Positions 51,419 through 63,156 of a stretch of DNA of 64,000 nucleotides are shown here, in pieces (position 1 is the stretch's first letter; every line of letters starts with the position of its first letter). The DNA comes from Monarcha castaneiventris obscurior (Eukaryota > Chordata > Aves > Passeriformes > Monarchidae): contig JAMPIT010000212.1 of NCBI GenBank assembly GCA_026261815.1, forward strand, positions 34,095 through 98,094, written 5' to 3'. Below the pieces are notes generated by a model, which saw nothing but the letters and a program-made list of their open reading frames with translations, searched no databases and was not told the origin of the DNA. The position numbers were made by a program, and so were the translations under genes.

Positions 51419-51990
51419 TGTCGCCTGGCTGTCCTAGCTGCCCTCAGCGTAGGACGCCGGCCCGAGAACCCTGGACGCCTCAACAGGCTTCGGTGCCGTG
51501 GGTTAGGCGGGGCTGGTTCCCACAGACAGGGGCGGCTCCTCACGAGGAGAGGCAAGGCGCAAATAAGGCGAGGAGGCAAAGGGCTGCGAGAGGGGGTGTC
51601 CCCGTGAACTCCTTTATTGTAGGGTAAGGGTCAGGCTCCGAGGAGAAGTCCAGGGGAAATCCCGAGGGGGGAACGGGGTGCACAGCCTCATAAAGGGGGG
51701 CAAGCATGGGAGGGGCACTGGATAGCAAACCAATAGAACATCAGACAAAGGGAGGAGACAAGAACAGAGAACAAATCGAAAAACGGGGGGGGTCTACAGA
51801 ACACATCAATCATGGGTTAGCCAACCACACGACGCCTTTTGGAGAACCTTCCAGACGAAGGGGCTAGCACTAGACTTCTCTGCCACCCACAGAACCCTCC
51901 TCCCAGGAGGAGTCTTCCTCCCCAGAGGCGGGGTCGGAGGAGGTGCCAGAGTGACAGACAGCTGCCACATTTGGAGCCTGTCCCTCTGCA
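51419..51990 (-). mobile_element. ERV-E 5' LTR
   Basis: TGTCGCCTGG...CTCTGCA, 572 bp, paired with 43602-44173. Confidence 0.9.
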
Positions 51991-53131
51991 GTCCATGAGG
52001 AGCCTGTGTTGGGGATGGAACTCAATGAGACCCATTAATGCCTCGAGACTTTTTGGGTTTTTCCTCTGCCTTTGACTCCTGGAAAGATTTGTGCAATCTC
52101 CTCTCAGGCCCTGAGCTTCAAGGGCTCAGCTCCAAATGCACCACGGGGCTCATTAGGATCAAACAAGTCCTGACAAACCATGGCTCTGCCTTGATTTCCC
52201 TCTGCTCCAGTGCAGTTCATTAGGAAGGTTTCCTACTATAGTTATGGGGAAATATTTCAAAGAGCTTCTAAGAAATCCACATTCCTATTTTAAAGGGTGT
52301 ATTTTTCTCTTTAGAGAAGAGGTGATTGCAGCATTCTGTGACTGATATGGATGCAGGGTCTCTCCTCAGGAGGTCTGGCCTGGTCAGAGAAGCTGTGCCT
52401 TGAGGTCTGTCCCAGTGTGGACAACCTTGCTCCACATTCCCAACCCCATCCTGTCTCTCCCTCACTCACCTGGGACCTGTTCTGCTTGGAGAACTGGCTG
52501 CACTCAGCCAAAGAGGGGTTTTCTTCTTTTATCTGAAGCAATATGACACTCCTAGGTTTCCTCATTGATTACAGACACCCTCCTCAAGGGTGTGCTGAGC
52601 CCAAGCTGCCACCAAGAAGGTTCCCCTTCCCTAAGGCAGAACCATGCAGGAAATGTTTGAGACCTTTGGACTCCTTGGTTCCATGAGGCCCTGCTGTGTC
52701 ACAATGACCCCTTGGTTCCATGTGCCCCAAAGTGTCCCAGGGGTCTCCTTTTTCCTGCAGCAACCAGCAGCAAACCCCACTGCCAGGGCCAAATGCCTGG
52801 GAACAAGGAGCAAGGGGGGACATTTGGAGTGATGCATTTTGTCTTCCCAGGTCCCAGGGACGTGGGGTGGGGCCCTGCTGTCCTGGAGATGGCTGAACAC
52901 CGGCCTGCCCATGGGAAGGGTAAAAGACAACAACCTCTGCCCATGGAACTACAACAGCAGAGAGGTCAGGCAGAAGGCTGGGTTTAAAAGGCTGTCACCA
53001 GCACAGCAAAGATCAATTTAAGACATTTTATTGAAAGCCGACATTGACCACCAACTACCAAGATTAACAGTTTCTGCTCTCTCTGTGTCTTTTTAGAACA
53101 GCTTGAATCTTATTAGCAGTGTGAGCTGTTC
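51991..53131. other. Host DNA with a minisatellite scrap
   Basis: No supported gene. At 52668-52745 two degenerate units (CCTTGGTTCCATGAGG, CCCTGCTGTGTCACAATGA) belong to the minisatellite family of 4940-6292. Confidence 0.5.
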
Positions 53132-53448
53132 TGTGAAAGACGAGGTTCACTCTCCTGTTAGGATTTAAAAGTTTAATGAAGGACAATTGGGGACAAAGAT
53201 GATAAAGCAAAATTGACAGCTCTGGGTGATTTGGCACTCAGCCAAGAGCACACCTGTTATTGCTGAGGCACCCATTACATATCTGTCCAATTTCATCAGC
53301 CTACTGCATATTCATAACCAATTCTGCATATTCAAACTTTTCCTAAACAAGATTACATGTTCCAGGAGCTGATTAGCATAGCTCCTCCTTGGGTCCACCA
53401 TTTTATAGCATGCACATTTCATGGCTGTGGTTTTAGTCAGTTTTTACA
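53132..53448 (-). mobile_element. LTR with adjoining polypurine-like tract
   Basis: Plus-strand TGTGAAAGACGAGG ... GTTTTTACA. In viral sense it opens TGTAAAAACTG and is preceded by a G-rich AACAGGGGGTGAT, as a 3' LTR would be. No coding part follows. Confidence 0.45.
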
Positions 53449-53559
53449 ATCACCCCCTGTTGGGGTTTTTAGGAGTTCTCCTGTTTGCTTTTTCTCTTAA
53501 AGAATTTTCCCCATATATGTTGCCAGAGGGACAAATTGCTGGGTGCTTAAGAAAAACAA

Positions 53560-54385
53560 AACACCTGGTCAAAGAGGGCGGGGGTCCAACTGGCTACTTG
53601 TCTTTCACCTGGGGGGTTGGGTACACCGGGGGCTTGCTGGTGTTCTCAGCATGCAGACAGAGAGTTGCCATCGTGGTGGAAGGTCAGCACTGCAAGCTTC
53701 TGCTTTTTCGGCTGCTTTCTTTCTACGGGAGAACCCCCAGGATTCCCAAACCAGCCTTTCCCTGCCCCACTGGGAGCCGCGCTGCAGCCGCTCTGCCCCT
53801 GCCATTGCTGGGAGCCTTCTCTACATCGTAGCCCGCACGCCCTGCCTGCAGAAACCTCCCGGGGCTCCTGTTGCAGCTCCAGAGTTTGATACATCTCTCC
53901 TGCCACCCGGGATTTGTGCTCGCCCCTGCTGTTCCAGCCTGCTGCTCCCGAGGGTCCGGCCGGGCACCGGGCTTGGCTGCCCAGGGGTTTGTGAGGCTTT
54001 TTGTCCATCCCTTCCCGGGAGCCCAGGCCGCCATTGCCGTGTGCTCCCCGAGCTCGCTCCGGGGCGCCCCCTGCAGCCGCGGGGGAACCATCGCACCTGC
54101 CCTGCTCACCGGGAGCCAGCAGCGCCCCTGCAGGCTGTGAGCGGAACTGCACCCAGGGGAAAGGGCCCGACAGCCGAGAAGGCTGCACTGGGTTTGTGGT
54201 TCTGTGTGCTGTTACTGCCACAGTTATTGTTTGTTTGCCTTGCTATACATACATACAGATATAAATATATAAGTAAAGAAGTGCTATTCCTATTCCTATT
54301 CCTCATATCTCTGCCTGAAAGCCCTTAATTTCAAAATTGTAATAGTACGGAGGAAAGGGGGTTGCATTTTCCATTTCAAGGGAGG
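53560..54385 (+). mobile_element. LTR-like fragment, 3' end cut by ERV-F
   Basis: GC-rich first part, then a promoter-like stretch with ATATAAATATATAAG, an AGTAAAG signal and TATTCC repeats (54286-54302). It stops abruptly at AGGGAGGCTCC where the ERV-F pol remnant begins. The long open frames have no domains. Confidence 0.4.
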
Positions 54386-55560
54386 CTCCTTGAAAGTTTT
54401 CTTGGTGAATTTAAATCAGATTCTCCTGCTAATATATTGAATAAAGGAGAAAGTTGTGCAGTGGTGAGTCCTAAATAGGGACGAAGACAATTAATGGTTC
54501 CTAACAATTTCTGTCCATCATTTAGAGTATGCACTGTAGTGTCAAATTGAACAGTTTGAGGACATATGTTATGTTCAAATATTTTCAATCCCAAATATTT
54601 CCAGGGTGCTGCTGTTTGGATTTTTTCAGGTGCAATCTGTAATCCATATTTGTGAAGAGCCTTTAAAAGCCCTGGCTGTATTTTTTGCAAATCCTGCTTG
54701 CAAGGAGACTCTATTAGTATTCAATCCATACAGTGATAGCAAAAACTGTTAGGGAATTGTTCTCTGATAGGTGATAGAGCTTTGGCCACATACATTTGAC
54801 AAATAGTTGGACTGTTTTTCATACCTTGTGATAAAACTTTCCATTGATGTCATTTTACAGGTTCAGCATTGTTAACAGCTGGTACTGAAAATGCCAATTT
54901 TGGTCTATCATCAGGATGTAAGGGAATTGTAAAAAAGCAATTTTTCAAATCAACAACTAAAATGTCCCATGTTGCAGGAATCATAGTAGGAGATGGCATA
55001 CCTGGTTGCAGTGCACCCATACTTTCCATGACTGCATTAATGCATCTCAGATCAGATCATGCACCAATTCTCCATCTGATTTCTTTTGAATCACAAATAC
55101 AGGAGTGTTCCAAGGGCTGACAGATGGCTCCATGTGCCCTTGTGATAACTGCTCATCATCTAAATTGTTCAGGGCAGCAAGTTTCTGTTGTGTTAAAGGC
55201 CACTGTGCCTGCCACATGGGACAGTCAGTTAACCATCGCAGGGGTGTTACTGGGTGGCAACTGCCCTGCTGCACAATGACCCCTATTAAAAACTTGTGCC
55301 AGTTGTAACTCCCCAAGTGGCCAAAATGTCACGTCCCCATAAATTTAGAGGTGCAGCAGTCACGTGTGGGCGAACGGTAGCAACCTGGTTGTCTGGATTT
55401 TTTACAAGCACAAAATGTGTACTTAAATAACTTTGTGTCATTCCTCCAAGACCCACAATTGAATTTCCCGCTGCAGTGACAGGCCACGAGTTTGGCCAGT
55501 CATGATGTGAAATCACTGTGACATCTGATCCCGTATCAATCAGCCCTTTGATCTTAAGTC
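54386..55560 (-). pseudogene. pol: ERV-F protease and RT remnants
   Basis: Protease active site LIDTGSDVTVI near 55520-55555 and its C-terminal [11 protein letters not shown] near 55320. [28 protein letters not shown], then (frame changed) LVVDLKNCFF and [14 protein letters not shown]. The catalytic YMDD is destroyed: it reads CMD followed by TGA near 54722-54735. The RT connection (YLGLKIFEHNICPQTV, YLGLTTAQLSPLFNIL) ends at the truncation. Confidence 0.8.
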
Positions 55561-56024
55561 GGTGGCTGTGCCCCTTTCAGTGTTAGCTCACAAATCAGTT
55601 GCGGTCTCTGCTTGAAAAGTTGTTGAGTCCAAAAAACCTGAGGCGCACCGGTAGAACCCAAGCCTTGGTCTCCTCTCTCTTTAATTCCGGTCCTGGGAGA
55701 ACAAGACTTGAAAGGTACAAGTTGAGCAATATGAGTATGAGCAGGTATGACTGCAGGAGGAGCGGGTGTAGAAACCATTGCACATATTTGTCCTGTAAAG
55801 TCTGCATCAATCACTCCCGGATGCACAAAAACCCCCTGCAAAGTAGCACTTGATCTTCCTATTAGCAAGGCATTTAAGTTTTGCCCTATAGGTCCATGTG
55901 CATCCAAAGGCACTTTATGAACTGCAGGAGAGTCTATGATTACTGTGCTGGAGGTGCAAACATCCACCCCTGCCGAGCCTTTTGTTCCTCCAGCAAGCCT
56001 GTCACATAAACCTGTGCCGGGCAC
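55554..56024 (-). pseudogene. ERV-F dUTPase-like domain
   Basis: Best preserved part of ERV-F. It shows AGVDVCTSSTVII, VHKVPLDAHGPIG, LLIGRSSATLQGVFVHPGVI and DADFTGQI (beta-hairpin with conserved Asp), then HIAQLVPF. It lies between NC and protease, the betaretroviral position. The C-terminal part leads into protease after a shift. Confidence 0.75.
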
Positions 56025-56368
56025 AGCGGTTCCTGGGGAAGCATTTTTGTCTGCACGCGCTGTCCCCTCGCCCTCTGTTGGCAGTTTCCCTGGTTCCTAA
56101 GAGGCTGCCCATTGGCATGGAAATGATATTTACGTTGTTGCTCATAATGTCCTGGTTTACCACATCGGTTACACAGAAGTGCTTCGGAGGCTGCTTTGTT
56201 ATCGTTATTTGCTCCGGAGGGAGTTCTGTGTGGGCACTGAGATTTAAAATGTCCTGGCTGTCCACAACTGTAGCAATTAGTTGTCATTTTAATAGCTGCT
56301 GCAACAGCCGTAGAAACAGACTCGGTTAGCATGGCCATTTGATGTGGTGCAGTCCTGTCTTTGCACAT
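55940..56368 (-). pseudogene. gag: ERV-F nucleocapsid
   Basis: Two CCHC knuckles: CYSCGQPGHFKSQC is intact; the second, CNRCGKPGHYEQQR, has lost its last Cys to Arg. Basic residues follow. Confidence 0.75.
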
Positions 56369-57312
56369 GCATTAATCATATCTGGTAATGAGGGCTTTTT
56401 CATAGGCAGCAAGTCAATAACTTTCCTGCATTCCTCATGTGCATTGTCTCGTGCCATTTGCAAAATTAAAATTTCTTTTGCTCTTGCATTTACTACTTGT
56501 TTTTCTATCGCACCTTGAAGGCAGTCTAAAAAAGCTATAAATGTCTCATTAGGCCTCTGCTCAGTAGTTGTGTAGCTTTTCCCAGGAGCTGACATGCTCG
56601 CTACCTTAAACAGAGCTTGCAAAGCATGATCACGGGACTGTGCTAAGATCAAAGGATGCAGGTGAGCCTGTTACTGAGGCTCATCTAGAGGGTGCAATCC
56701 CAATAATTTAGGTAAACCTGCACCAAATCGGGGATCAACTACTGGCAATCGAATATTATTTAAAGCAGTTTCCTCATAAGAAACATGCTGCTCAGTCTCA
56801 ACCACCGTATACTGAACCGGTGTGCAAAGCAATCCAGCAATCTGCTTTAAATCAAAAGGAGTTAACTCTTCACTTGTTATAAATTTCAGCATTTTTGTTA
56901 CAGCAGGGGACTCTAAGCCATAATTAGTAGCAATTTGGCATAGGTCGGATAATACTGGCCAGGTAAATGGAACATGCTGATCAGGCCCTTGACTCCTGCC
57001 TCTGACCACTGGGAAGGCAGAGATTTCAGGGTTTGGTGGCTCTTTTGAATCTGGTGATTGCCAAATAATTTTGAGATGCTCGGTGGCCTCAAAATCTTTA
57101 TCAAATAACGCTTGGAGTCTAATATCTCTCCAAAAAGCTGCAAGATCCCACGTGCCCCGAGTTACAGATACGGGCTGCAAAGTTAAGGTATCTCTATAAA
57201 GCAAGCTATCACTTTGAATCCCTGGCACGGATTCTTTTGCACCTTGCACAAAAGGATTAGTAGCAGCAGGCAGTGGGGGTGCAGCAGCAGGCAGTGGGGG
57301 TGCTGATGGCAC
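56326..57312 (-). pseudogene. gag: ERV-F capsid region, one break
   Basis: Pieces 57312-56671 and 56652-56326 hold CA: PVSVTRGTWDLAAFWRDIRL, LLCTPVQYTVVETEQ, then the major homology region ETFIAFLDCLQGAIEKQV. A stop near 56671 separates them. Confidence 0.75.
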
Positions 57313-57782
57313 ACTCTCATTTGCACCCTTTTCATCACTGTCACCCCACCTGGAGGGTGGTAAAGACAGATCAAAGGGATTTGTAGGGATGGGAGGGGGG
57401 AAGCAGAGTGAGAAGTAGGATTTGAAAAGGGAGGAAGCAAAGCCCTCTGTGTCTTGGGTATTGGAAACAATACAGATATTTCCTCGCCAGCCTGTGCCCT
57501 GCCGACCCCTCCCGCAGCAATGTTTCCAGTCCCACCAGCATTATCTGTCTCTGTTCTCTCTGCTGTGCCAGCTGCAGCAGCATCTTGTTCTTTTTTCAGT
57601 TCTTTCAAAGTATCTAAAACTAACCTCCATGTCATCATAAATTCCTTAACAGTATCGTCTCCATGAGAAGCAAGGTCGAGAATATGCCATCCCACTGCTT
57701 CCCATGTCCGTATACTGAAAGCATTGACAGAAGTAGTTTCAATTCCTTGGCTTTTGCACCACCACAGCAACAGTCTTTGCAA
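57183..57782 (-). pseudogene. gag: ERV-F matrix region
   Basis: MA-like start (RTWEAVGWHILDLASHGDDT, MMTWRLVLDTL), then an Ala/Gly/Thr spacer and a frameshift into the Pro-rich part of the capsid frame. Confidence 0.6.
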
Positions 57783-58013
57783 TATCAGCTTATCATAATT
57801 TATGCCACATCATTTTAACATTGACGCCCATATATTAACTATTGAATTTTCCTCCTGGGATGTATTTGCTCTCATTCTATTATCAACGGGCTCACCTTTA
57901 AAAGGTTGCAGTCCCATCCGGATGTTGGTAGCTCTCCTCGCTACCCTCCTCCCATTGAATCCACCTCCCCTGATCTCTGCTCAGGCTTCCTGCTCTCCAG
58001 GCAGGCTCTTTGG

Positions 58014-58033
58014 ATCACGTCTCGGGGTCACCA
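58014..58033 (-). other. ERV-F primer binding site, tRNA-Trp-like
   Basis: In viral sense TGGTGACCCCGAGACGTGAT, the alpharetroviral tRNA-Trp site with two inserted bases. Confidence 0.65.
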
Positions 58034-58035
58034 GA

Positions 58036-58272
58036 TGCGGCTTTGTCGAGGTGGCCATAAAAGCACACACTTGTCATAATCCAGAGTCAAGAGAGATAGA
58101 AAGATTTTTTATTTTCTCCACTGCTATTCTTATACCTCTCCACAATTGCTGTGGCCTATTGAGATTGGCTGCTTAGCAAACAATGACAAGGCTGTCTAAC
58201 AAACAATGACCATTCAAGCAGTAAAACAATTAGCTATACAAGCAAAGGTGTAGTTGCTACATGTTATCCACA
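58036..58272 (-). mobile_element. ERV-F 5' LTR
   Basis: Next to the primer site. In viral sense AAAATAAAAAATC (poly(A)) and TATAAGAATAG (TATA) are visible. The outer end is approximate. Confidence 0.55.
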
Positions 58273-58289
58273 AGTTCTTCCTCGTAGGG

Positions 58290-58990
58290 TTCTGGAGTGT
58301 AGGGTTTCAGACGGTCGGGACAAACAGGAGACTGGAGATCTCTGGTGCTGGTCTTAGAGCATGACATTTATTGATGAAGGTGTGGGTGTAAGGGGACCTG
58401 CTAGGAGCTGCCAGATGCAGCTCGAAGCAGGTCAGAGAAGCAGTGAAGAGATGCAGGGGTGCAGAAGTGGTGTAGGAAGAAAAGGGGCAAGGGCAAAAGC
58501 AAGAGAGTAAGAGAGTAAAAGCAAGAGAGAGGGGCAAGGCAAGAGAGAGGGCAAGAGAGAGGGGCAAGAGAGCAAGGCAAGAGAGCGAGTTCCCATTTGC
58601 AGCACAATAAATCATCTTTTGTGCTGAATATTCTAATTTCCATTAACCTATCTAGAACAAGCTACAAATCTTATAACATTTACATACAAATGTCAGCCTA
58701 TAGGAATCATTGTATTACCATATGGGGTTACATTTTAAACTCTAAAAACTACATTTTGGACCCTCTGCTAAGCTGGGAGGGTCTGCTCTGACCCTTGGAC
58801 CTTTCTGCAAGCAGAGGGCATTGTTTAATCAAAGGGGATTATCTTCAGCCGGCCACACCATTGTTTTTCAGTAACTGGGGTTGGGTAATCCAAAGTTTGT
58901 CTTCATTTCAATCTCGCTTATAGTTTTCATATTCTCAGCATCTTTAGCCAGGCAGTCACAATTATGAGCCTGTTCTCCCACACTTCCTTG
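58290..58990 (-). mobile_element. Solo LTR-like sequence with GA-rich tract
   Basis: In viral sense CATCAATAAATGTCATGC near 58370 is a poly(A) signal. A GCAAGAGAGAGGG-type purine repeat fills 58490-58590. AT-rich DNA follows without genes. Ends uncertain. Confidence 0.4.
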
Positions 58991-59171
58991 TACATTCTCA
59001 ATGTCCCATAAAAAGAACATCCTCTCCTTGTGTCCAGAACATCTTCTCTCATTATCTTCTTGGCCTTCTCTGTGGTTTCACTGAAGCTGCAGAATTTCAC
59101 TGTAATATTCTCACAGGTAAATTCTAATCAGTTTCAGGTCTGACTCTGTGAGGCTGTCAGTCCTGCTGTCA

Positions 59172-59682
59172 GTCTCATCACTCTCTTTTTTTGCTCTCTT
59201 TCTTTTTGTTTTTTTTTTACTTGTGTCTTTCTTTTCCTTCTTTTTTACTTTCTTCCTTGTTTCTTTCTTCATTTTTTTTCTTTTTCCTTTTCTTTTCTTG
59301 TTGGTTTCAAGTTATTTAGTCTTCCTTCCTTCTTTGTTTCTTTCTTTCTTCCTTGTTCTTCTATTCTATTTGTCTTATTTTCCTTTTCTTTTTCATGTTG
59401 CATTCTCTCTTTTTACTTTCTTCTTTCTTTCATTTTTTTATCTTTTTACTTTCTTTGTTCTATTCTTTCTTCATTTTTTAATGTTTTTCTCCTTTTACCC
59501 TTTTTTGTTTCTTGTGTCTTTCTTCTTTCTTTCTTTTTTAAATTTTCCTTTTTTTGTTTCACATTACTGAGTCTCTTTTTCTTTCTCTCTTTCTTTTGTT
59601 CTTTCTTCTTCGCTTTTTTTTCATTTTCTTGTTGATTTCTGTCTTAGTTTTCTTTCTTTCTTTCTTTCTTTCTTTCTTTGGA
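59172..59682 (+). repeat. Polypyrimidine tract, ends in (CTTT)n
   Basis: About 500 bases almost entirely C and T, finishing with nine or so TTTC units at 59645-59680. The Phe/Leu-rich frame through it is an artefact. Confidence 0.9.
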
Positions 59683-59985
59683 ACCTCACAAGGCATTTCT
59701 CAACCAATTGAAGGGGTGGAAAGCAGCAGGATCCTCTCCAAATTTGGCTTCTTTCACCCTCCCAAAATGTGGGAGACTTCACCTCAACAGCCCAAATTGC
59801 GGGGGATTTACAGCACCTTCCCCAAATTCACTGCAACCTCCCAGAAGCCACTTAGAGGCCCCAAAATTCTCAAAAAGCAGCAGCAGCTTCCCCAAAAGCG
59901 GCTCCTGGTTTCATCCCTGAAGTGCCCCACGCCAAGTGCCCAAACCACCCCATCCCTCCCAAACTTCATCCCACCCTCACGATGC

Positions 59986-60037
59986 CATCCCCATCCCATC
60001 CCATCCCATCCCATCCCATCCCATCCCATCCCATCCC
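59986..60037 (+). repeat. (ATCCC)n microsatellite
   Basis: About ten CATCC units in a row. Confidence 0.9.
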
Positions 60038-63000
60038 ACCCCTCCTGGACACCAATTCCCCTTCTGTGCTTCCTGACTCCCCACAGGCGGGGGCTGGGGC
60101 TGATGGATTGAGCCATTTGGGGCTGGCATCGAGACATTGGGGGTTGGCACTGAGTTTATTGGAGGCACCTGCTCAATCCCTCCATCCAAAATGGGAGGTT
60201 GGAACCTCTCCTCAGGCCTTGCTGTGGCCAGGGCTCACCTCAAGTCCCACAATGAGAGCCAGGGCCCCACAGGCCATGAAGAACCTCTAAACATTGGCAG
60301 AAACAGCAGCATCCTTCCCAAAGTGGGCTCCCCGGGTCCCAGCCAAATGCTGCCCCTCCCAAGTACCAGAGCCCCCTCTCAGAACCCCTCCCCAAGCATT
60401 GGGAGATATCCCAAAACTGCCTCAGAAACAGGACATAGCCTGAAATCCCTTCAGGAATGTGGGATATCCCAGAACCCACTCAGGAATGGCATCTCCCCCA
60501 GCCTCATCATGCCCAGCCTTCAGCTGTCTCACCCAGAGCCCATCCCGCCCTCAGCAGCCCCAGCCCAGCCCATCCCAGCCCTCCTGGGCAGGAAGCCCCA
60601 ATGTCCGACCCAGCCTGGGACACTTCCAGGGATCCGGGGGCAGCCGCAGCTTCTCGGGCCAGCCTGTGCCAGGGCCTGAGTGCCCTGCCAGGGAACCATT
60701 CCTGCCCCACATCCCATCTCAGCCTGCCCTCGGGCAGCGGGAAGCCGTTCCCTGGGGCCCGTCCCCGCAGGCCCTTGGCAAGAGTCTCTCTCACCCAGCA
60801 ATTGCTGCTCCTCCCTGCTACGGGGCCCAAGTTGGAAGTTGATTTTCTGCTGCTGGCCCCAGCCCAGCCCTGAGCCAGGGGCAGGACCTTGCCCTGGAGC
60901 TCTGCGGGCGCTGCGTTTGTGCGGCCACAGCGGAGCGGACGCAGCTCGGAGCTGCCCTTTGTGTCCCCGAGGCAGCTGGCAGAGCTGGCGGGGCCGGGCC
61001 AGGCCCGGGGCAGCCCCGGCGTTCCCGGCTCTGTGACACAGCAGCAGCAGCCCCGGTGTTCCATCCCTGGAGACGCTCCCAGAGAAGCGTCCAGAGCCGT
61101 GTCCAGGCAACGGAACTGACCGGCCACTGACCCCCCAGCCTGGGCTGATGGGGATTCCTCTGCAGACACCTCGGGGAAGGTCCCCTTGGCCACCTCCTGA
61201 GCCACAATGCCACAGACAAGTGTCAGATACAGTTACAGAGCTCTGCCCTGAGCTGACAGGGAACTTTAATTAAACATAAAAACCCACCAAGGAAAAGAGA
61301 ACTCCCCCCCAGCAGAGCTGTTCCCTCCTGCAGTAGTTACACCTGCACACCCACAGCACCTGACACTGCAAGGAATGAGCATTCCCTGGGCACACCTGCA
61401 GCCAAAGCAGCTCGAGGACAGGCTTGCAGCAGGACTGCTCTCAGCTGAGCCAAAAAGGCCCCTTTGGCAGCTGCAGGGCCATGGCAAAGGGCAAGGCCCA
61501 GAGCCTCAGCCTATGGGGGAGGAAAGGGCTCTGAATTCCCCTCCCCTGGCACGGAAACCCTGTTCCCAGGGTGCTTCCCACACAGGATTCTTCTGGAGGA
61601 CTGCGGAAAGCTGGGAGTCAGCACTGGCTTCTCCACTTTTCATGTCCTAAAGCTGCCTGGTAGAAGAAATTGGAGGACAGCTCTGGTGGCACAATCCCTC
61701 CCGGCCCAGGGCACAGTGCTGGGAAGGTCCTTCCGTGCTGAGGCTTTGCTCTGGCCAAGGAAAGCTCCTGGCTCAGGGTCACTTTTCCTGCTCAGCCAGA
61801 GCCCCCGAGCGGCCCAGAAGCAGCAGCAGAGAATTCCAGCATTGCCAGGGGCTGGCACAGCAGGGGGAGATTTCCCCCTCCAGACAGGCTCCTCTGCCAC
61901 TTTGTGCATTCGAGCAGCTCCAGGTCCCACAGTTTTGGTCGCACAGCAGCTGGAAATGCAAGCCCAGAGCTCTGTTGGTGCCCAGCCCCAGCGGGTGACA
62001 GCAAGGACAGGGCCCTGGCAGCGTGACATTTGCAGGGAGCGCCTTCAGCGAGCGCTGGGGGCTGGACTCTGTGCAGAAAATGCCCCAGGGGCCTCCAAGG
62101 CACTGAGGCAAAAGGAGCAAAGTTTCAGTTTCGCTGAGGGAGCACCAAAATCGCTGCTTTCCACTGCCGGGTTCCACGGCCTGGTGTTCTGCAAGCCCTG
62201 GGAGCTGGGAGCAGCGAGAGAGCCCAGGCTGAACATCGGCCCCAGGGCAGGAACGGGCTGGGAGGGGGCACAGCCCGGGGGGCCCGCAGAGCCTCCCTGC
62301 TCCAAAGCCCCACCTGCGGCACCGGGGCAGCTGCCGGCATCTGTGTGACGGGGACGACCCGCGGGCGGGTGTTCAAAGCGCCTCCGTTGGAGCAGCTTTT
62401 TGTCCCGATGCGGGGGAATTCCCGCAGAGTTGGTGTCCCTCGGGAGGCACACGAGGAGGCACTGGAGGTGGTCGGTTGTTGCTTTGGTTATTTCGGGGGC
62501 AGGTTGTGTTTTTTGTCAGACAAGCCCGGCGCTTCGAAGCCCCCGTGGGTGCGGGGAGCGCTGGCACAGCCCCGGCACGGGCAGGGCGGCCCTGGGAGGG
62601 CTGCGGGAGCCGGCAGCGGCTGAGCTCAGAGCAGCTGAGCCCGGGGGCTGCTGGCCAAGGCCGAGGCCGAGCGAGCATTTCTCAGATAACAGGGTGGCCT
62701 GGAAAGGTGCTGGGGGGAATAATTCACCCCCTCAGTGTGGTCCCAGTCAATCCCAGTATTTCCATATCCATGGTCCCAGTGCTGCTCCCAGCCCTGATCC
62801 GTGGGCATGGGAATGTCCCGCTCCCTCCCTGGGGCAGGGGCACACCTGAGCCAGGTGTGCAGGGCAGGACCTTGCCCTGAGCCCAAGCCCTGTGGCCCCT
62901 GCAGGATCTGCTTCCCATCGGCCTCTTCCTCCTGCAGCCCCAAGCCCAGCTCGGTGCTGAATGAAGGGCACTGGGGCGGGGTCATCCCCCTGTGGGGGCT

Positions 63001-63156
63001 GCACACCCCCCTCTGCCCCCTCCCCAAATTCCCTCCCGGGGGCAGCAGGGGCTGTCTCAGGAGCCCTGTGGTCAGAGAACAGGGGGTGACACAGGGATGG
63101 GGGCATCACGCACGCTGTGCGGGGGACACACATGGCCCCTGGGGACCCCCACTAAC
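60038..63156. other. Host DNA left of the MHC fragments
   Basis: GC-rich host sequence without a supported gene. A short CpG-rich part lies at 60890-61000 and another at 62340-62680. The part next to 63157 may be the 3' untranslated region of the minus-strand MHC gene. Confidence 0.4.

Larger units (their letters stand above)
43602..51990 (-). mobile_element. ERV-E: betaretrovirus-like provirus with alpha-type env, nearly intact
   Basis: An 8.4 kb minus-strand provirus: 5' LTR 51419-51990, Lys3-like primer site, gag, pro, pol, env, 3' LTR 43602-44173. The 572 bp LTRs differ at about 11-15 positions (roughly 2-3%). gag, pol and env are all open. Two -1 frameshift sites link gag-pro and pro-pol as in betaretroviruses. 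Flanks (GTCCCCAAG left, GTCCATGAGG right) show no clean target duplication. Confidence 0.93.
54386..58272 (-). mobile_element. ERV-F: decayed betaretrovirus-like 5' part
   Basis: Minus-strand remnant with 5' LTR (58036 on), tRNA-Trp-like primer site, gag, dUTPase, protease and RT, truncated in the RT connection at 54386. Many stops and shifts. It lies next to an unrelated LTR-like fragment. Confidence 0.82.

Noticed and set aside
53543..54328. A 261-residue host protein
   Set aside because: Composition-driven frame through an LTR-like region with TATA-like and repeat DNA; no domain or splice support.
59148..59570. Phe/Leu-rich membrane-like protein
   Set aside because: Translation of a polypyrimidine tract; no start context, no conserved features.
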